From Chitinophagaceae bacterium (GTDB lineage: Bacteria > Bacteroidota > Bacteroidia > Chitinophagales > REEL01), in the NCBI GenBank assembly GCA_007695095.1, contig REEL01000118.1:105935-169934 (forward strand): a stretch of DNA of 64,000 nt. Reading direction: 5' to 3'. Below the pieces are notes generated by a model. The model saw only the letters and a list, made by a program, of their open reading frames with translations. It was not told the origin of the DNA and ran no database searches. Below, one piece after another: positions 54,328 to 63,879 of this stretch. Each line of letters begins with the position of its first letter. Within the stretch, counting starts at the first letter, position 1. The translations under genes and the position numbers were made by a program.

Positions 54328-56223
54328 ATGTGGTGTTTTTCAGCCCTTTTGGGTTTGATTTTTGGTCTTTTACCGTATTTTTCTGCCGGCAACAACTTTG
54401 GCAGTTCAATGCCGGACTCTGTCTTATTACCTGAAGTTTTTATTAAAGAATCCAGGCTTGCTTTTTTAGACAGACCTTTTCAGGAAAAAATGGATACTGT
54501 TTTTCTTTCCAAAGCAAAAACACCTTCTTTAAGTAGTTTTTTAACGCAACATAATACGGCTTATCTCCGAACGAACAGCCCCGGTCTGTTGTCGACAATG
54601 ACAATAAGGGGAGGCGCAGCTGTTCATACCCGTGTGCTGTGGAATGGTTTTCCGATTCATAGTCCCATGAATGCATTGGTTGATTTTTCTCTCCTGCCTC
54701 TCTACTTTATTGATCAGCTGGATGTAGTAAATGGAAGCAGTATGTCTATGCCGGGCGAAAGTGGCCTTGCAGGAACTGTTATTCTCAATTCTAAAGCGCC
54801 GGCCTCAGGAACTCGTTTTTCAGCTACCTCCTCTTATGGAAGTTTTAGCGAGTTAAATCAACAACTTCAGTTTTCGCATAATTATGATGCAGGAAGCTTT
54901 AATTTAAGAGCATTTTACCATCAGTCAACAAACAATTTCAGTTATTCAACTCCTGATAACAATGAGAACAGACGTTTGTCAAATGCTGAAAGCTACCAAT
55001 CCGGGGTTCTCGGTGAAAAGTATTTGCATTTATCTGACAGGCAGCGTTTAGCTTTTCGTTTTTGGTTTCAAGAGGCTAAAAGAGAAATTCCTCCTACTAT
55101 CTTTCAGGATAAATCCCTGGCTTTTCAGCAAGATTTGATTTACAGACCTCAAATAGAGTGGCATGTCAATTTTAGTCCTTCATTAAATTTTCGCTTTAGT
55201 TCTTCAGCTTCTTTTGAAGAAGTTTTATACGATGACGAAGCTGCAGATTTATTCAGTACTAACCGATCACAAAGTTATTTTCAGGACTTGGAATTAGTCT
55301 GGAAGCCTAATACTCAACATCATTTTTTGTTTGCTTTGAGAAATCAATATCAAACTGCCCGGGCAGATGGATACAGTGAAAGGGCAGAACAAATGGATTT
55401 TTCATTTTTAACAGCCTATAAAGGATATTATTTAAACAGGCGGGGAGGCTATGCTTTGTCGCTTAAGGGATTAGCTGATGAAACGGACTTTTACCCTTCA
55501 GGAGCAGTTGAAAAATGGTTTTTAATCTTAAAAAATGTCAGATTAACCGCCAAGACTCATTATGATTTCAGAAAACCCTCTTTTAATGATTTATACTGGG
55601 TCCCGGGTGGGAATCCGGAACTTCTGCCTGAGATTGCATTTGGTCAGGAAATAGATCTTGAGACAATTATGTTCAGAGAAAATTCAAGTTTTGATTTGAT
55701 CTTTAATACTGCAATTTTTCACAGAAAGACAACGAATTATATACAATGGAGGCCGGGGAATAACAATTTCTGGGAGGCCTTTAACCTCAGTGATGTGACG
55801 GCAATGGGAGCAGATTTGAGTTTAAGTGCACAGTACAGTATGGCTGAACATTCCTTTAAACTAAGCCCATCGATTAGTTATGTTCGTTCATATTTAACAG
55901 AAAGTCCTGCTAAAGAGCAGTTGATTTACACCCCTGAATTTATGGGAAGTATTAATTTTTACTGGCTTTTCAAACGGATATCCCTGATTGCTGAATGGCA
56001 ATATACAGGCGAGCGATATCTCACAACAGATAATTCACAAAGTTTACAGGCATATAATGTTTTGAATATGGCTTTTCAATATCAGTTATTAGAGAATAAG
56101 CATAATGTTTTGCTTTTTTTCAGGGCAAATAACTTGTTCAATGCGACTTATCAGAATATGTCTTCCCGTCCAATGCCGGGAATAAATTTTAAAGGCGGAA
56201 TACAATATACTTTTATCAAATAA
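54328..56223 (+). CDS. TonB-dependent receptor, BtuB-like
   Basis: This 631-residue outer-membrane receptor sits directly under a cobalamin riboswitch, so it should import cobalamin or a related corrinoid. A hydrophobic start (MWCFSALLGLIFGLLPYFSA) serves as signal but lacks the usual basic residues; the stop codon at 54301 rules out a longer in-frame reading. The plug (about 60-170) shows TMTIRGGAAVHTRVLWNGFP, and the barrel ends in a C-terminal aromatic strand (FKGGIQYTFIK). The annotation as a B12 receptor rests on the riboswitch and the BtuG-like neighbour, not on sequence alone. The next gene starts 10 bases after its stop. Confidence 0.9.
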   Translation: MWCFSALLGLIFGLLPYFSAGNNFGSSMPDSVLLPEVFIKESRLAFLDRPFQEKMDTVFLSKAKTPSLSSFLTQHNTAYLRTNSPGLLSTMTIRGGAAVHTRVLWNGFPIHSPMNALVDFSLLPLYFIDQLDVVNGSSMSMPGESGLAGTVILNSKAPASGTRFSATSSYGSFSELNQQLQFSHNYDAGSFNLRAFYHQSTNNFSYSTPDNNENRRLSNAESYQSGVLGEKYLHLSDRQRLAFRFWFQEAKREIPPTIFQDKSLAFQQDLIYRPQIEWHVNFSPSLNFRFSSSASFEEVLYDDEAADLFSTNRSQSYFQDLELVWKPNTQHHFLFALRNQYQTARADGYSERAEQMDFSFLTAYKGYYLNRRGGYALSLKGLADETDFYPSGAVEKWFLILKNVRLTAKTHYDFRKPSFNDLYWVPGGNPELLPEIAFGQEIDLETIMFRENSSFDLIFNTAIFHRKTTNYIQWRPGNNNFWEAFNLSDVTAMGADLSLSAQYSMAEHSFKLSPSISYVRSYLTESPAKEQLIYTPEFMGSINFYWLFKRISLIAEWQYTGERYLTTDNSQSLQAYNVLNMAFQYQLLENKHNVLLFFRANNLFNATYQNMSSRPMPGINFKGGIQYTFIK

Positions 56224-56233
56224 ACCAATTTTT

Positions 56234-57784
56234 ATGAAAACAATGAAGACTCTTTTATCAATTTGTATTATTATGCTTGTATGCGTAGGCTATGCAAAAG
56301 CAGACGAAAAAATTCACAATCAATTATTTGTAATTTCCGGAGGTGAATTCGGTGTTCCCGGCAATCAGGTTAAATTGGGGGTTTATTATCCCTATGACAA
56401 CCATTTTTTTTATTTTGATTCCTTACCGGGAAATTTTACCGGTGCTTCACAGGTAGTTGATTATGATGGATTGAATTATTTACTGGCAACAGTCGGTGAT
56501 GAACTTCATTTATATGATGCAAATACTTATGAGTGGCTGGATAGTATTCATTTGGCAGGAATTAATGATATTGTTTTTGATGAACAAAGCGGTTTTCTAT
56601 ACTTAAGTCGTTCTTTTCCGGCAACAGATCAGGAATTTGTAAAACTAAATTTTCCGGATTTGACAATTGCAGACTACTATGATGTCAATATGGAAGCTTC
56701 AAGGATTTTATTGACAGATTCCTTGGTTTGGCTATCTGCTCCGGGTGGCTGGATGAATGATACAGGTTTGGTTTTAGCATTTGAGCGTTTTGAATCAAGC
56801 ATAACTTTACGTGAATCATTTGATTTAGGAACTGACGGCGATGGAATCGGATTTTTATTTTCCTATGAAGATAAAGTTATGGCAGTAGCTTCAAACAGTA
56901 AAAATCTGATTGAAATAGACCTTCAGGATTTACAAGTTGATTCACATGCTGTAAACACTTCTTCTTTTTCAAGAGGTTACGGAGTGAAAGATAACTTACT
57001 GTTTGTTTCATACGGAGGTTGGTCATCGGAAGGTATCGGTACCTTTAATCTGGATACAAAGCAGCCGGAAGATACAGCTATTTACACGGGTTCAGTATCC
57101 AAAGCATTATATGAGCCGTATAGTGACAAAATGTACACATTAGCTACTGATTTTTCCACTTTTGGTTACTTAAAAGTATGGGATAGTAGTTTTGTTATGA
57201 CAGACTCTATTGCATTGTGGATTTCGCCGGAGGCATTAAGTGCTGATGTACGTTACGTTCCGCAGGCTGATTTTGAATTGCCTTCAGGGACAATTTTTGC
57301 TAATCAGGATGTTTTAGTGCAAAATACGAGTGAAAATGCAGTAAGTTTTCATTGGGAGATTGTGCCAAACACATTTGCTTTTGAAAATGGCACAAATGAA
57401 AACTCTTTGAACCCGGAAATCAGATTTCTTGAACAAGGCACTTATGACATTACTTTGACAGCCTCTATTCCCGGCTATAGTGTAGAAAAGATAATGGAAT
57501 CGGTTGAGGTAGACTTTTCAGTTAGTACTGAAGAAAACCTTACTTCCACTCCGGAGTTTCAATTTTATCCAAATCCGGCGTCTGATAAGTTATTTTTAGA
57601 TAATCAGTTTCACACTGAGGTAGTCTTTGAACTGTATAGCATAGAAGGGAGACAATTAGAGAAAAGAATCCTTGAGAAAGGAGAAAGAGTAACTATATCT
57701 CTGAACAATTTCCCTAAAGGAGCATATTTGTTGCGTATTCAAAGTGATTTTAAGTCTGAAAATCATAGTTTGATAATTAATTAA
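56234..57784 (+). CDS. T9SS-exported beta-propeller surface protein in the B12 operon
   Basis: This 516-residue protein has a signal peptide (about 1-23, ending AKAD). A WD/YncE-like beta-propeller follows (about 28-345) with repeated short strands such as LFVISGGEFG, LHLYDANTYEWLDSI and KALYEPYSDKMYTLA. A PKD-like domain spans about 350-425 and a T9SS type A tail about 440-516 (FQFYPNPASDKLFLDN ... GAYLLRIQSD). The architecture parallels the BtuG propeller lipoproteins that hold B12 for BtuB, but here export would be by T9SS with no lipobox. B12 binding is therefore an inference from position and fold. Confidence 0.8.
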   Translation: MKTMKTLLSICIIMLVCVGYAKADEKIHNQLFVISGGEFGVPGNQVKLGVYYPYDNHFFYFDSLPGNFTGASQVVDYDGLNYLLATVGDELHLYDANTYEWLDSIHLAGINDIVFDEQSGFLYLSRSFPATDQEFVKLNFPDLTIADYYDVNMEASRILLTDSLVWLSAPGGWMNDTGLVLAFERFESSITLRESFDLGTDGDGIGFLFSYEDKVMAVASNSKNLIEIDLQDLQVDSHAVNTSSFSRGYGVKDNLLFVSYGGWSSEGIGTFNLDTKQPEDTAIYTGSVSKALYEPYSDKMYTLATDFSTFGYLKVWDSSFVMTDSIALWISPEALSADVRYVPQADFELPSGTIFANQDVLVQNTSENAVSFHWEIVPNTFAFENGTNENSLNPEIRFLEQGTYDITLTASIPGYSVEKIMESVEVDFSVSTEENLTSTPEFQFYPNPASDKLFLDNQFHTEVVFELYSIEGRQLEKRILEKGERVTISLNNFPKGAYLLRIQSDFKSENHSLIIN

Positions 57785-57838
57785 CTAAATTGAAGCTGCA
57801 TTTCAGGTAATTTTTAAATGCACTAAATAAAGGCTTTT

Positions 57839-59332
57839 ATGATTTTTTTTAACTGCAAAAAGTTTTGTTTGCTGTTGTTGACCTTAGTCAGTGCGGAATT
57901 ATCGGCTATTAATTTACAGATTAAGAATCCGGAATTTATCAATGACAAAGTCTATGTAGATATTAGTTGGGAAAATAGCTGGAACTATAATGATACCAAG
58001 CCCCCATATAATTATGATGCTGTCTGGGTTTTTATGAAATATAAAAATTCAGATGGTATTTGGGGGCATTTATGCATTTCGTCAGACAGTACACTTCATT
58101 ATCTGAGTTACAACTCAATGAAAATAAGTACCGTTGATGACGAAATGGGTGTTTTTGTTAAAAGAAGAAGTGGTGAAGGGACGAATAACTTTAGACTTGG
58201 ATTATCTTTTTGTTCAACATTTGCTCAGGATATTTATGAGTTACAAGTATTTGGGATAGAAATGGTTTACATTCCTGAGGAGGCTTTTTATGTTGGAGAC
58301 GGTGAGTCAAACAATCATTTGCATAAATGGCCTGCCGGCGGGCCTTATTACGTAGACAGTGAGCTTCCAATTGAGCTTGGTGAGGTAAATAATTCCATGC
58401 AGACAACAGGGAATGATTTGTTGTCAGGGCAAATAGGAGAGAATTATCCAAAAGGGTTTAACGCTTTTTATGCCATGAAATATGAAATTAACCAATGGCA
58501 GTATACTGACTTTTTGAATACGCTGACTTTTGAGCAGCAGCTTTCAAGGGTTTCAAATAATCCTGAGAGTCCCAAGTCTTCAAGCGCTTATGTTCCTGAT
58601 AACTCTTTTCATTTTAGAAACAATATTGTAATAAAGCAAAGTGGAGATGAAAACTTATCTAAGCCGGCAGTTTATGAAGTTAGAAACAACAGCTTTCCGT
58701 TTTATGATGGGAAACACAGGTCTGCAAATTTTCTAAGTTGGTATGATGTGCTGGCCTATCTGGATTGGTCCGGATTAAGGCCCATGACAGAACTTGAGTT
58801 TGAAAAGATTTGTAGAGGGCCGAAAGTTCCGGTGCCTTTAGAATTTGCCTGGGGCACTCCTTTTCATATTTCGGCTATAGACCCTATTTTAGACGCTACA
58901 ATATATGAGCATGTATCTCAAACGGGCACGATTACGGCAGGAATTTTAAGTCATGGTTACGATAGTCCGCAAGGTCCGCTTCGAAACGGATTTTCCTCTT
59001 TTTTGGCTCAAAACAGAGTGCAGGCAGCTGCATCTTATTACGGAGTGATGGAAATGAGCGGGAATGTATGGGAAGTTGCAGTTGGTTTAAGGTCGGATGC
59101 ACTTCAATTTATTGGAAGCCACGGTAATGGTATATTGTCAAATACAGGGAATACAACTCAATCTGATTGGCCCGTGGAAAAAGGCGGGTATATATACAGA
59201 GGTGGAGGTTGGAATTCTGGAGTATTGCCGGGTTTTCGAGATGCATCAGTATCTGATAGGTTTTATGACAACTGGAACTTATCGGGTAGAAGAAATACAT
59301 CAGGGGGCAGGGGAGTCCGATCAGCTCATTAA
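57839..59332 (+). CDS. Secreted formylglycine-enzyme-like (SUMF1/EgtB/PvdO) protein
   Basis: This 497-residue protein has a signal peptide (about 1-22, ending LSA), an N-terminal beta domain (about 24-135) and an FGE-sulfatase domain (about 137-497). Family marks are FGIEMVYIPEEAFYVGD at the start, RPMTELEFEKICRG (about 318-331), YYGVMEMSGNVWEVAVG (about 400-416) and the end GRGVRSAH. FGE-fold proteins include the T9SS ring parts GldJ/GldK, and here an enzymatic role is uncertain. It has no T9SS tail. It lies 54 bases after the propeller gene and 18 bases before a mini-protein that does carry such a tail. Confidence 0.82.
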   Translation: MIFFNCKKFCLLLLTLVSAELSAINLQIKNPEFINDKVYVDISWENSWNYNDTKPPYNYDAVWVFMKYKNSDGIWGHLCISSDSTLHYLSYNSMKISTVDDEMGVFVKRRSGEGTNNFRLGLSFCSTFAQDIYELQVFGIEMVYIPEEAFYVGDGESNNHLHKWPAGGPYYVDSELPIELGEVNNSMQTTGNDLLSGQIGENYPKGFNAFYAMKYEINQWQYTDFLNTLTFEQQLSRVSNNPESPKSSSAYVPDNSFHFRNNIVIKQSGDENLSKPAVYEVRNNSFPFYDGKHRSANFLSWYDVLAYLDWSGLRPMTELEFEKICRGPKVPVPLEFAWGTPFHISAIDPILDATIYEHVSQTGTITAGILSHGYDSPQGPLRNGFSSFLAQNRVQAAASYYGVMEMSGNVWEVAVGLRSDALQFIGSHGNGILSNTGNTTQSDWPVEKGGYIYRGGGWNSGVLPGFRDASVSDRFYDNWNLSGRRNTSGGRGVRSAH

Positions 59333-59350
59333 TATTTAAAAAGATTTCTT

Positions 59351-59761
59351 ATGAAATATCAAATGTATGTTTTTGTTTTAGCTTTATTTCTAATGTTGAC
59401 TTTCACTCGGCAAGGGTATTCCAATATTCCATTTATGGGAGGAACCGGAGGTGGTTACGCTTCTGTTAAGTTAAAAATCAATGAAGTTTCTGGTGTTTCT
59501 GAACAAAATAAGGTCTCAGAGTTTAAACTTTACCCTAACCCATTGGCTGAAAACAAAACCTTATATTTATTGGCTGAAAATTTTTCTGAAACTGAAAAGG
59601 CTTTGCTATACATCTATGACAGCAAGCTGAGATTGCTCAGAAACGAACATTTTATTGTTTCGGAAACGACTACCCTCAGTTTAAATTTACCTGCCGGCAT
59701 ATATTTTTTACAAATAAGAGTGTCAGAAGAAGTAAACACAAAAAAACTAATAATCTATTGA
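59351..59761 (+). CDS. Mini T9SS type A protein (mostly signal peptide plus sorting tail)
   Basis: This 136-residue protein has a signal peptide (about 1-24), a short glycine-rich stretch (NIPFMGGTGGGYASVKLKIN, about 25-44), and then a complete type A sorting domain from FKLYPNPLAENKTLYLL (about 59) to the end. The mature passenger would be only about 35 residues. It is not a fragment: start, stop and spacing to both neighbours are normal. One idea is a carrier or anchor for a partner such as the FGE-like protein upstream. Its stop lies 2 bases before the ATG of the BtuG-like gene. Confidence 0.75.
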   Translation: MKYQMYVFVLALFLMLTFTRQGYSNIPFMGGTGGGYASVKLKINEVSGVSEQNKVSEFKLYPNPLAENKTLYLLAENFSETEKALLYIYDSKLRLLRNEHFIVSETTTLSLNLPAGIYFLQIRVSEEVNTKKLIIY

Positions 59762-59763
59762 TT

Positions 59764-60825
59764 ATGAAGCTATTAAAACGAAACTCACTTAGCGGAATAA
59801 TTGTATTATTTCTGTTTGCTTTTTTAATGTCCTGTTCAAAAGATGAAGTTGAAGAGAAAGAAATCATCAGCGCGGATATAGAAAGGGTTTTTATTATTAA
59901 TGAAGGTAATTTTCAATGGGGGAATGCCGGTATATCTCTTTTTTTACCTGATTCAAATAAAATTATTGAAGACTATTATCAACAAGTTAATAATCAAAGT
60001 CTGGGAGATGTTGCCTTGTCAATGATTTCAGATGAAAGCTATTTTTATATAGTCGTAAACAATAGTTCAAAAATAGAAGTGGTTGATAAGCGGGATTTTA
60101 AAAGAATAGAAACTATAAGTGGATTTAACTCTCCCAGGTATATTGTAAAAGGGGCAAATCAAAAAGCATATGTAAGCGATTTGTATGAGGACGCTGTTTA
60201 TGTGATTGATTTGTTATCAAGAAAAATTTTAAAGCAAATACCTTTAGCCGGCTGGACGGAGGAAATGCTTTTGATTGAGGATAAACTCTATGTGACTAAT
60301 TTGCGGACGGATTATTTGTATATAATTGATGTAAATACAGATGAATTGACGGATTCTATTTATTTAGCCTGCAAATCATATTCTCTAATAGAAGATAATA
60401 GCGGAAAACTATGGGTTCTTTGTCCGGGAAGTAGTTTTGATAATGAAGAAGCGTTTTTGATATCCGTAAATCCGGTTGATAATCAATTGCAACATACAAT
60501 CAGTTTTTCACCTCAGGTTACCGGAGTTAAAGGTCTGCAAAAAAATGCCGGTGGAGATAAACTCTTTTATGCAGTAAATAATGATATTTTTAAAAAAAGT
60601 GCCTATAATTTTGACTTACCTCAAACACCATTTATAGAAAGTCAAAGCCAGAATATTTATGACTTTTTCATACATCCGGTAACCAATGATTTTTATGTTT
60701 TGGACGCTAAGGATTATAATAGTCGGGGAGCCCTTTTTATTTATGATTCAGAAGGAAACTTCAAAGAAAAATTTAAAACAGGCATTATCCCTACATTTGT
60801 ATACTTTGAAAGGATTGAAAAATAA
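59764..60825 (+). CDS. BtuG-like surface lipoprotein beta-propeller (DUF5074/YncE type)
   Basis: I start this 353-residue protein at the ATG at 59764. Its lipobox is LMSC (Cys24), followed by SKDEVEEKE, which fits the K-(D/E)-(D/E) lipoprotein surface-export signal known from Bacteroidota. The propeller begins RVFIINEGNFQWGNAGISLF and continues NQSLGDVALSM, both typical of DUF5074/BtuG proteins. About seven repeated strands such as KAYVSDLYEDAVYVIDLLSR follow. BtuG binds cobalamin tightly at the cell surface and passes it to BtuB. Gene order with the riboswitch and receptor supports that role. Confidence 0.88.
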   Translation: MKLLKRNSLSGIIVLFLFAFLMSCSKDEVEEKEIISADIERVFIINEGNFQWGNAGISLFLPDSNKIIEDYYQQVNNQSLGDVALSMISDESYFYIVVNNSSKIEVVDKRDFKRIETISGFNSPRYIVKGANQKAYVSDLYEDAVYVIDLLSRKILKQIPLAGWTEEMLLIEDKLYVTNLRTDYLYIIDVNTDELTDSIYLACKSYSLIEDNSGKLWVLCPGSSFDNEEAFLISVNPVDNQLQHTISFSPQVTGVKGLQKNAGGDKLFYAVNNDIFKKSAYNFDLPQTPFIESQSQNIYDFFIHPVTNDFYVLDAKDYNSRGALFIYDSEGNFKEKFKTGIIPTFVYFERIEK

Positions 60826-60890
60826 TGAGTTGCAAGGCTGATAAAAAAACTTTAACTTTATAGATTGATTGCATATCAATCGGGTTAAAG

Positions 60891-63758
60891 ATGAAAATAT
60901 TTAGACTCTTAGGGTGTTTGTTGTTTATCATCATTTTTTTAACAGGCATTTCTCAAAAGAAGCTTTCAGCATCTCATATAGTTGGAGGGGATATTTTTTA
61001 TGAATGTTTGGGAAATAATGATTATAAAGTAACCATTATAATTTACAGAGACTGTTATCTTGGACTAGCTCCTTTTGACAATCCTTTGTATTTAGCCGTA
61101 TATGATATAAACGATTCGTTGCATAACACTTATATGTTGCCGTTTCCCGGAGCAACAAATATCCCACCGACCACTTCAGACCCTTGTTTACAGGCGCCAT
61201 TAGATGTTTGTGTAGAAGAAGGTGTTTATGAAATAACTATAAATTTACCTCCTCAGCCGGGAGGCTATTACCTTTCACACCAGCGCTGTTGCAGAAACAA
61301 CACTATAGCCAATATAATAGACCCCGGGGCATCCGGATCAACCTATACAATTCATATTCCCGGGCCTGACTTAGTGAGTTGTAATAACAGTGCTTATTTT
61401 AATGATTTTCCTCCAATAGTTATCTGTGCCAATCAGCCATTTGTTTTTGATCATAGCGCAACAGATCCCGATGGAGACAGTTTATCTTATGAATTTTGTG
61501 AGCCTTTGCTTGGAGCAACGTTCAATTTTCCAATGCCTGCTGTGCCGGCATCTCTGCCTTTTGACCCTGTTAACTGGCTGGCACCATTTAATGTAAATAA
61601 TCCTTTACCGGCAAATCCTCCTTTAGCAATTGACCCTGTAACAGGAGAAATAACCGGAACTCCGAATCAATTGGGGCAGTATGTAATTGGGGTTTGTGTA
61701 AGAGAATACAGAAATGGTGTTTTTATTGGTAAAACCAGACGTGATTTTCAGTTTAATGTAACGGATTGTTCCATTAATGTAGAAGCTTTAATTCCTGTGA
61801 TTGATACATCGGCAGCAGCTTCTTTAGGAACTTCCGGCTTGTATATAACGCAGTGTAACAAGTTTGATGTAGATTTCATTAATCAAAGCATAAACGCTAC
61901 TTCTTATTTTTGGGATTTTGGAGATGGGAATACATCAACTGATTTTCAGCCAAATCATGTTTATCCGGATACAGGCACCTATGTTGTTACACTAATTGCA
62001 AATCCGGGTTCTGTATGTTCCGATACTACGGATGTTTTAGTGGAAATTTATCCTTTTTTTGAAGCGGATTTTCTTGCTAACTCTGTTTGCGTTGGAGAGT
62101 CTGTATTTTTTGAAGATTTAACAGTTTCATCATTTAATGATGTGGAAAGCTGGAATTGGAGTTTTGGTGACGGGGAATTTTCTACTAATCAGAATCCGGT
62201 ACATGTTTATGACCAGCCGGGAACTTATCTGGTGATTTTAGAAGCAGAGAGTGAAAAGGGGTGTTATGATATTAGAGAAATGGTTTTAGAGATTTATGGC
62301 CCTCCTGAAGTTACTCTGAATTTTAATTCTTTTTGTCTGGGAGATGAAATTGTTTTTGTACCGGATATAAATATAAATGCGGATAGTATAACTCAGCAGT
62401 CCTGGACTTTGAATGGCCAGCCTTTCTTTTTTACCGATAGCTTTACAATTAGTTTTCAGCAAACCGGTAGTTATGAAATTATTGTAAATCAACAGAATTC
62501 ATATGGTTGTGAAATGCAAGATACCCTATTGTTTGATGTAGATGAACCACCAACGGCTTTGGCCGGACCTGATACAGTGGTTTGTTATTTAGATACCTTT
62601 CAGATTGAAGGAAGTGGGAGTCTTTTTTATAATTGGTCACCTTCTGCAAATGTAGTTCATGCAGACTCATCCACCACCGGTGCTTTCATTACAGAAAGTC
62701 AATGGTTTTATCTTACAGTAACGGATCAAAACGGATGTGCTGACAGTGATAGTTTATTTGCTGAGGTTGTTCCATTGCCTGAGTTAAGCATTTCACCAGA
62801 TACGATAATTTGTTTGGGGGATTCAATAAATCTTTTCGTAGATGGAGGAGTTCAATATAACTGGTTGACAGATTCAAGCACCTCTACAGTTGAAGATTTT
62901 AATCAGTTGCTTGTTTACCCTTATCAAGAGGAGGAGTTTTTGGTAGAAGGTTTTAATAGTTTTGGTTGCAGGAATACTATTTCTGCTGTGGTGGATGTTA
63001 TTTATCCGCTAAATTCAAACGGTCCTTTTACTTTTGAGCTATGTTATGAGGATAGTCTGATTATTCGTGCAGAGGGTGGAGAAGGTTATAATTGGTATCC
63101 GGATTTTGCGGTTACTCCAAATACAGGTGATGAAGTTTTATTTGAAGCTTTTTTTGACCAGCAAATCATCGTGGAAAAGTATAATGAATGTTTTAGTGCT
63201 TATGACACTTTTAATCTTATTGTCCATGACCCGCCTGAATTATGGACTGATGAAGAAGAATTGACTTTTTTTATGGGTCAGGGACTGGATATAGAAGTGT
63301 TTACCTCAGATGAAGGTGATTTGCAATGGCAGCCGGAATCTATTTTTGATTGTGCAGATTGCTTTCTTACAACTGCATTTCCGGATAGCAGTATGTGGGT
63401 TACAGCAAACTTAATAAGTATGAATGGTTGTTTGTCATCGGTTGATATCCGTTTAGATATGATAGATGAATGCACGAGTTTTGTTTATATTCCAAATACC
63501 TTTACTCCAAACGGAGATGGTTTTAATGATGTCTTATACGTTCGGACTCTTTACCCTATTGAATTAAAATATTTCAGAGTTTTTGATCGCTGGGGTAACT
63601 TAGTCTTTGAAACAAACTCTGTTGATAGAGGCTGGGATGGAGATATAGCAGGTGGAGAGTATGCTCAATTGGGAGTTTATGCATTTGTAGTTGCGTATAG
63701 ATGCCCAATAAATAATTCTATTATTGAATTGTTTGGAAATACTACTCTCATCCGTTAA
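60891..63758 (+). CDS. T9SS type B surface protein with PKD domains
   Basis: This 955-residue protein has a signal peptide (about 1-27), then an N-terminal domain starting SASHIVGGDIFYECLGNNDY with RDC and RCCRN pairs. It is homologous to the N-terminus of the adhesin at 15771. Two PKD domains follow (about 326-390 with FWDFGDG, 390-467 with WNWSFGDG), and then further Ig/PKD-like units (about 467-860). A type B C-terminal domain ends it (about 863-955: PNTFTPNGDGFNDV ... VFDRWGNLV ... GNTTLIR). It lies 65 bases after the BtuG-like gene; whether it belongs to the B12 operon is open. It lacks SprB repeats. PorP/SprF follows. Confidence 0.9.
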   Translation: MKIFRLLGCLLFIIIFLTGISQKKLSASHIVGGDIFYECLGNNDYKVTIIIYRDCYLGLAPFDNPLYLAVYDINDSLHNTYMLPFPGATNIPPTTSDPCLQAPLDVCVEEGVYEITINLPPQPGGYYLSHQRCCRNNTIANIIDPGASGSTYTIHIPGPDLVSCNNSAYFNDFPPIVICANQPFVFDHSATDPDGDSLSYEFCEPLLGATFNFPMPAVPASLPFDPVNWLAPFNVNNPLPANPPLAIDPVTGEITGTPNQLGQYVIGVCVREYRNGVFIGKTRRDFQFNVTDCSINVEALIPVIDTSAAASLGTSGLYITQCNKFDVDFINQSINATSYFWDFGDGNTSTDFQPNHVYPDTGTYVVTLIANPGSVCSDTTDVLVEIYPFFEADFLANSVCVGESVFFEDLTVSSFNDVESWNWSFGDGEFSTNQNPVHVYDQPGTYLVILEAESEKGCYDIREMVLEIYGPPEVTLNFNSFCLGDEIVFVPDININADSITQQSWTLNGQPFFFTDSFTISFQQTGSYEIIVNQQNSYGCEMQDTLLFDVDEPPTALAGPDTVVCYLDTFQIEGSGSLFYNWSPSANVVHADSSTTGAFITESQWFYLTVTDQNGCADSDSLFAEVVPLPELSISPDTIICLGDSINLFVDGGVQYNWLTDSSTSTVEDFNQLLVYPYQEEEFLVEGFNSFGCRNTISAVVDVIYPLNSNGPFTFELCYEDSLIIRAEGGEGYNWYPDFAVTPNTGDEVLFEAFFDQQIIVEKYNECFSAYDTFNLIVHDPPELWTDEEELTFFMGQGLDIEVFTSDEGDLQWQPESIFDCADCFLTTAFPDSSMWVTANLISMNGCLSSVDIRLDMIDECTSFVYIPNTFTPNGDGFNDVLYVRTLYPIELKYFRVFDRWGNLVFETNSVDRGWDGDIAGGEYAQLGVYAFVVAYRCPINNSIIELFGNTTLIR

Positions 63759-63879
63759 TTTATATTTTTTATATTTATTCTTCAATTTGTTGTCTTTACA
63801 AGCAATGTTTTTAATTCTTTTATTATTTTTACGATTACAAATATTTAATTATTGGTGAAATAACATTAAACTAAACGTT

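Noticed and set aside
57800..57826. Inverted repeat GCATTT...AAATGC between the propeller and FGE-like genes
   Set aside because: The 6-bp stem is AT-rich with a long loop and no T-run, so it is not a terminator.
60865..60885. Inverted repeat around TTGATTGCATATCAAT between the BtuG-like gene and the type B protein gene
   Set aside because: The stem is weak and lacks a T-run, so it cannot be used to mark the end of the B12 operon.
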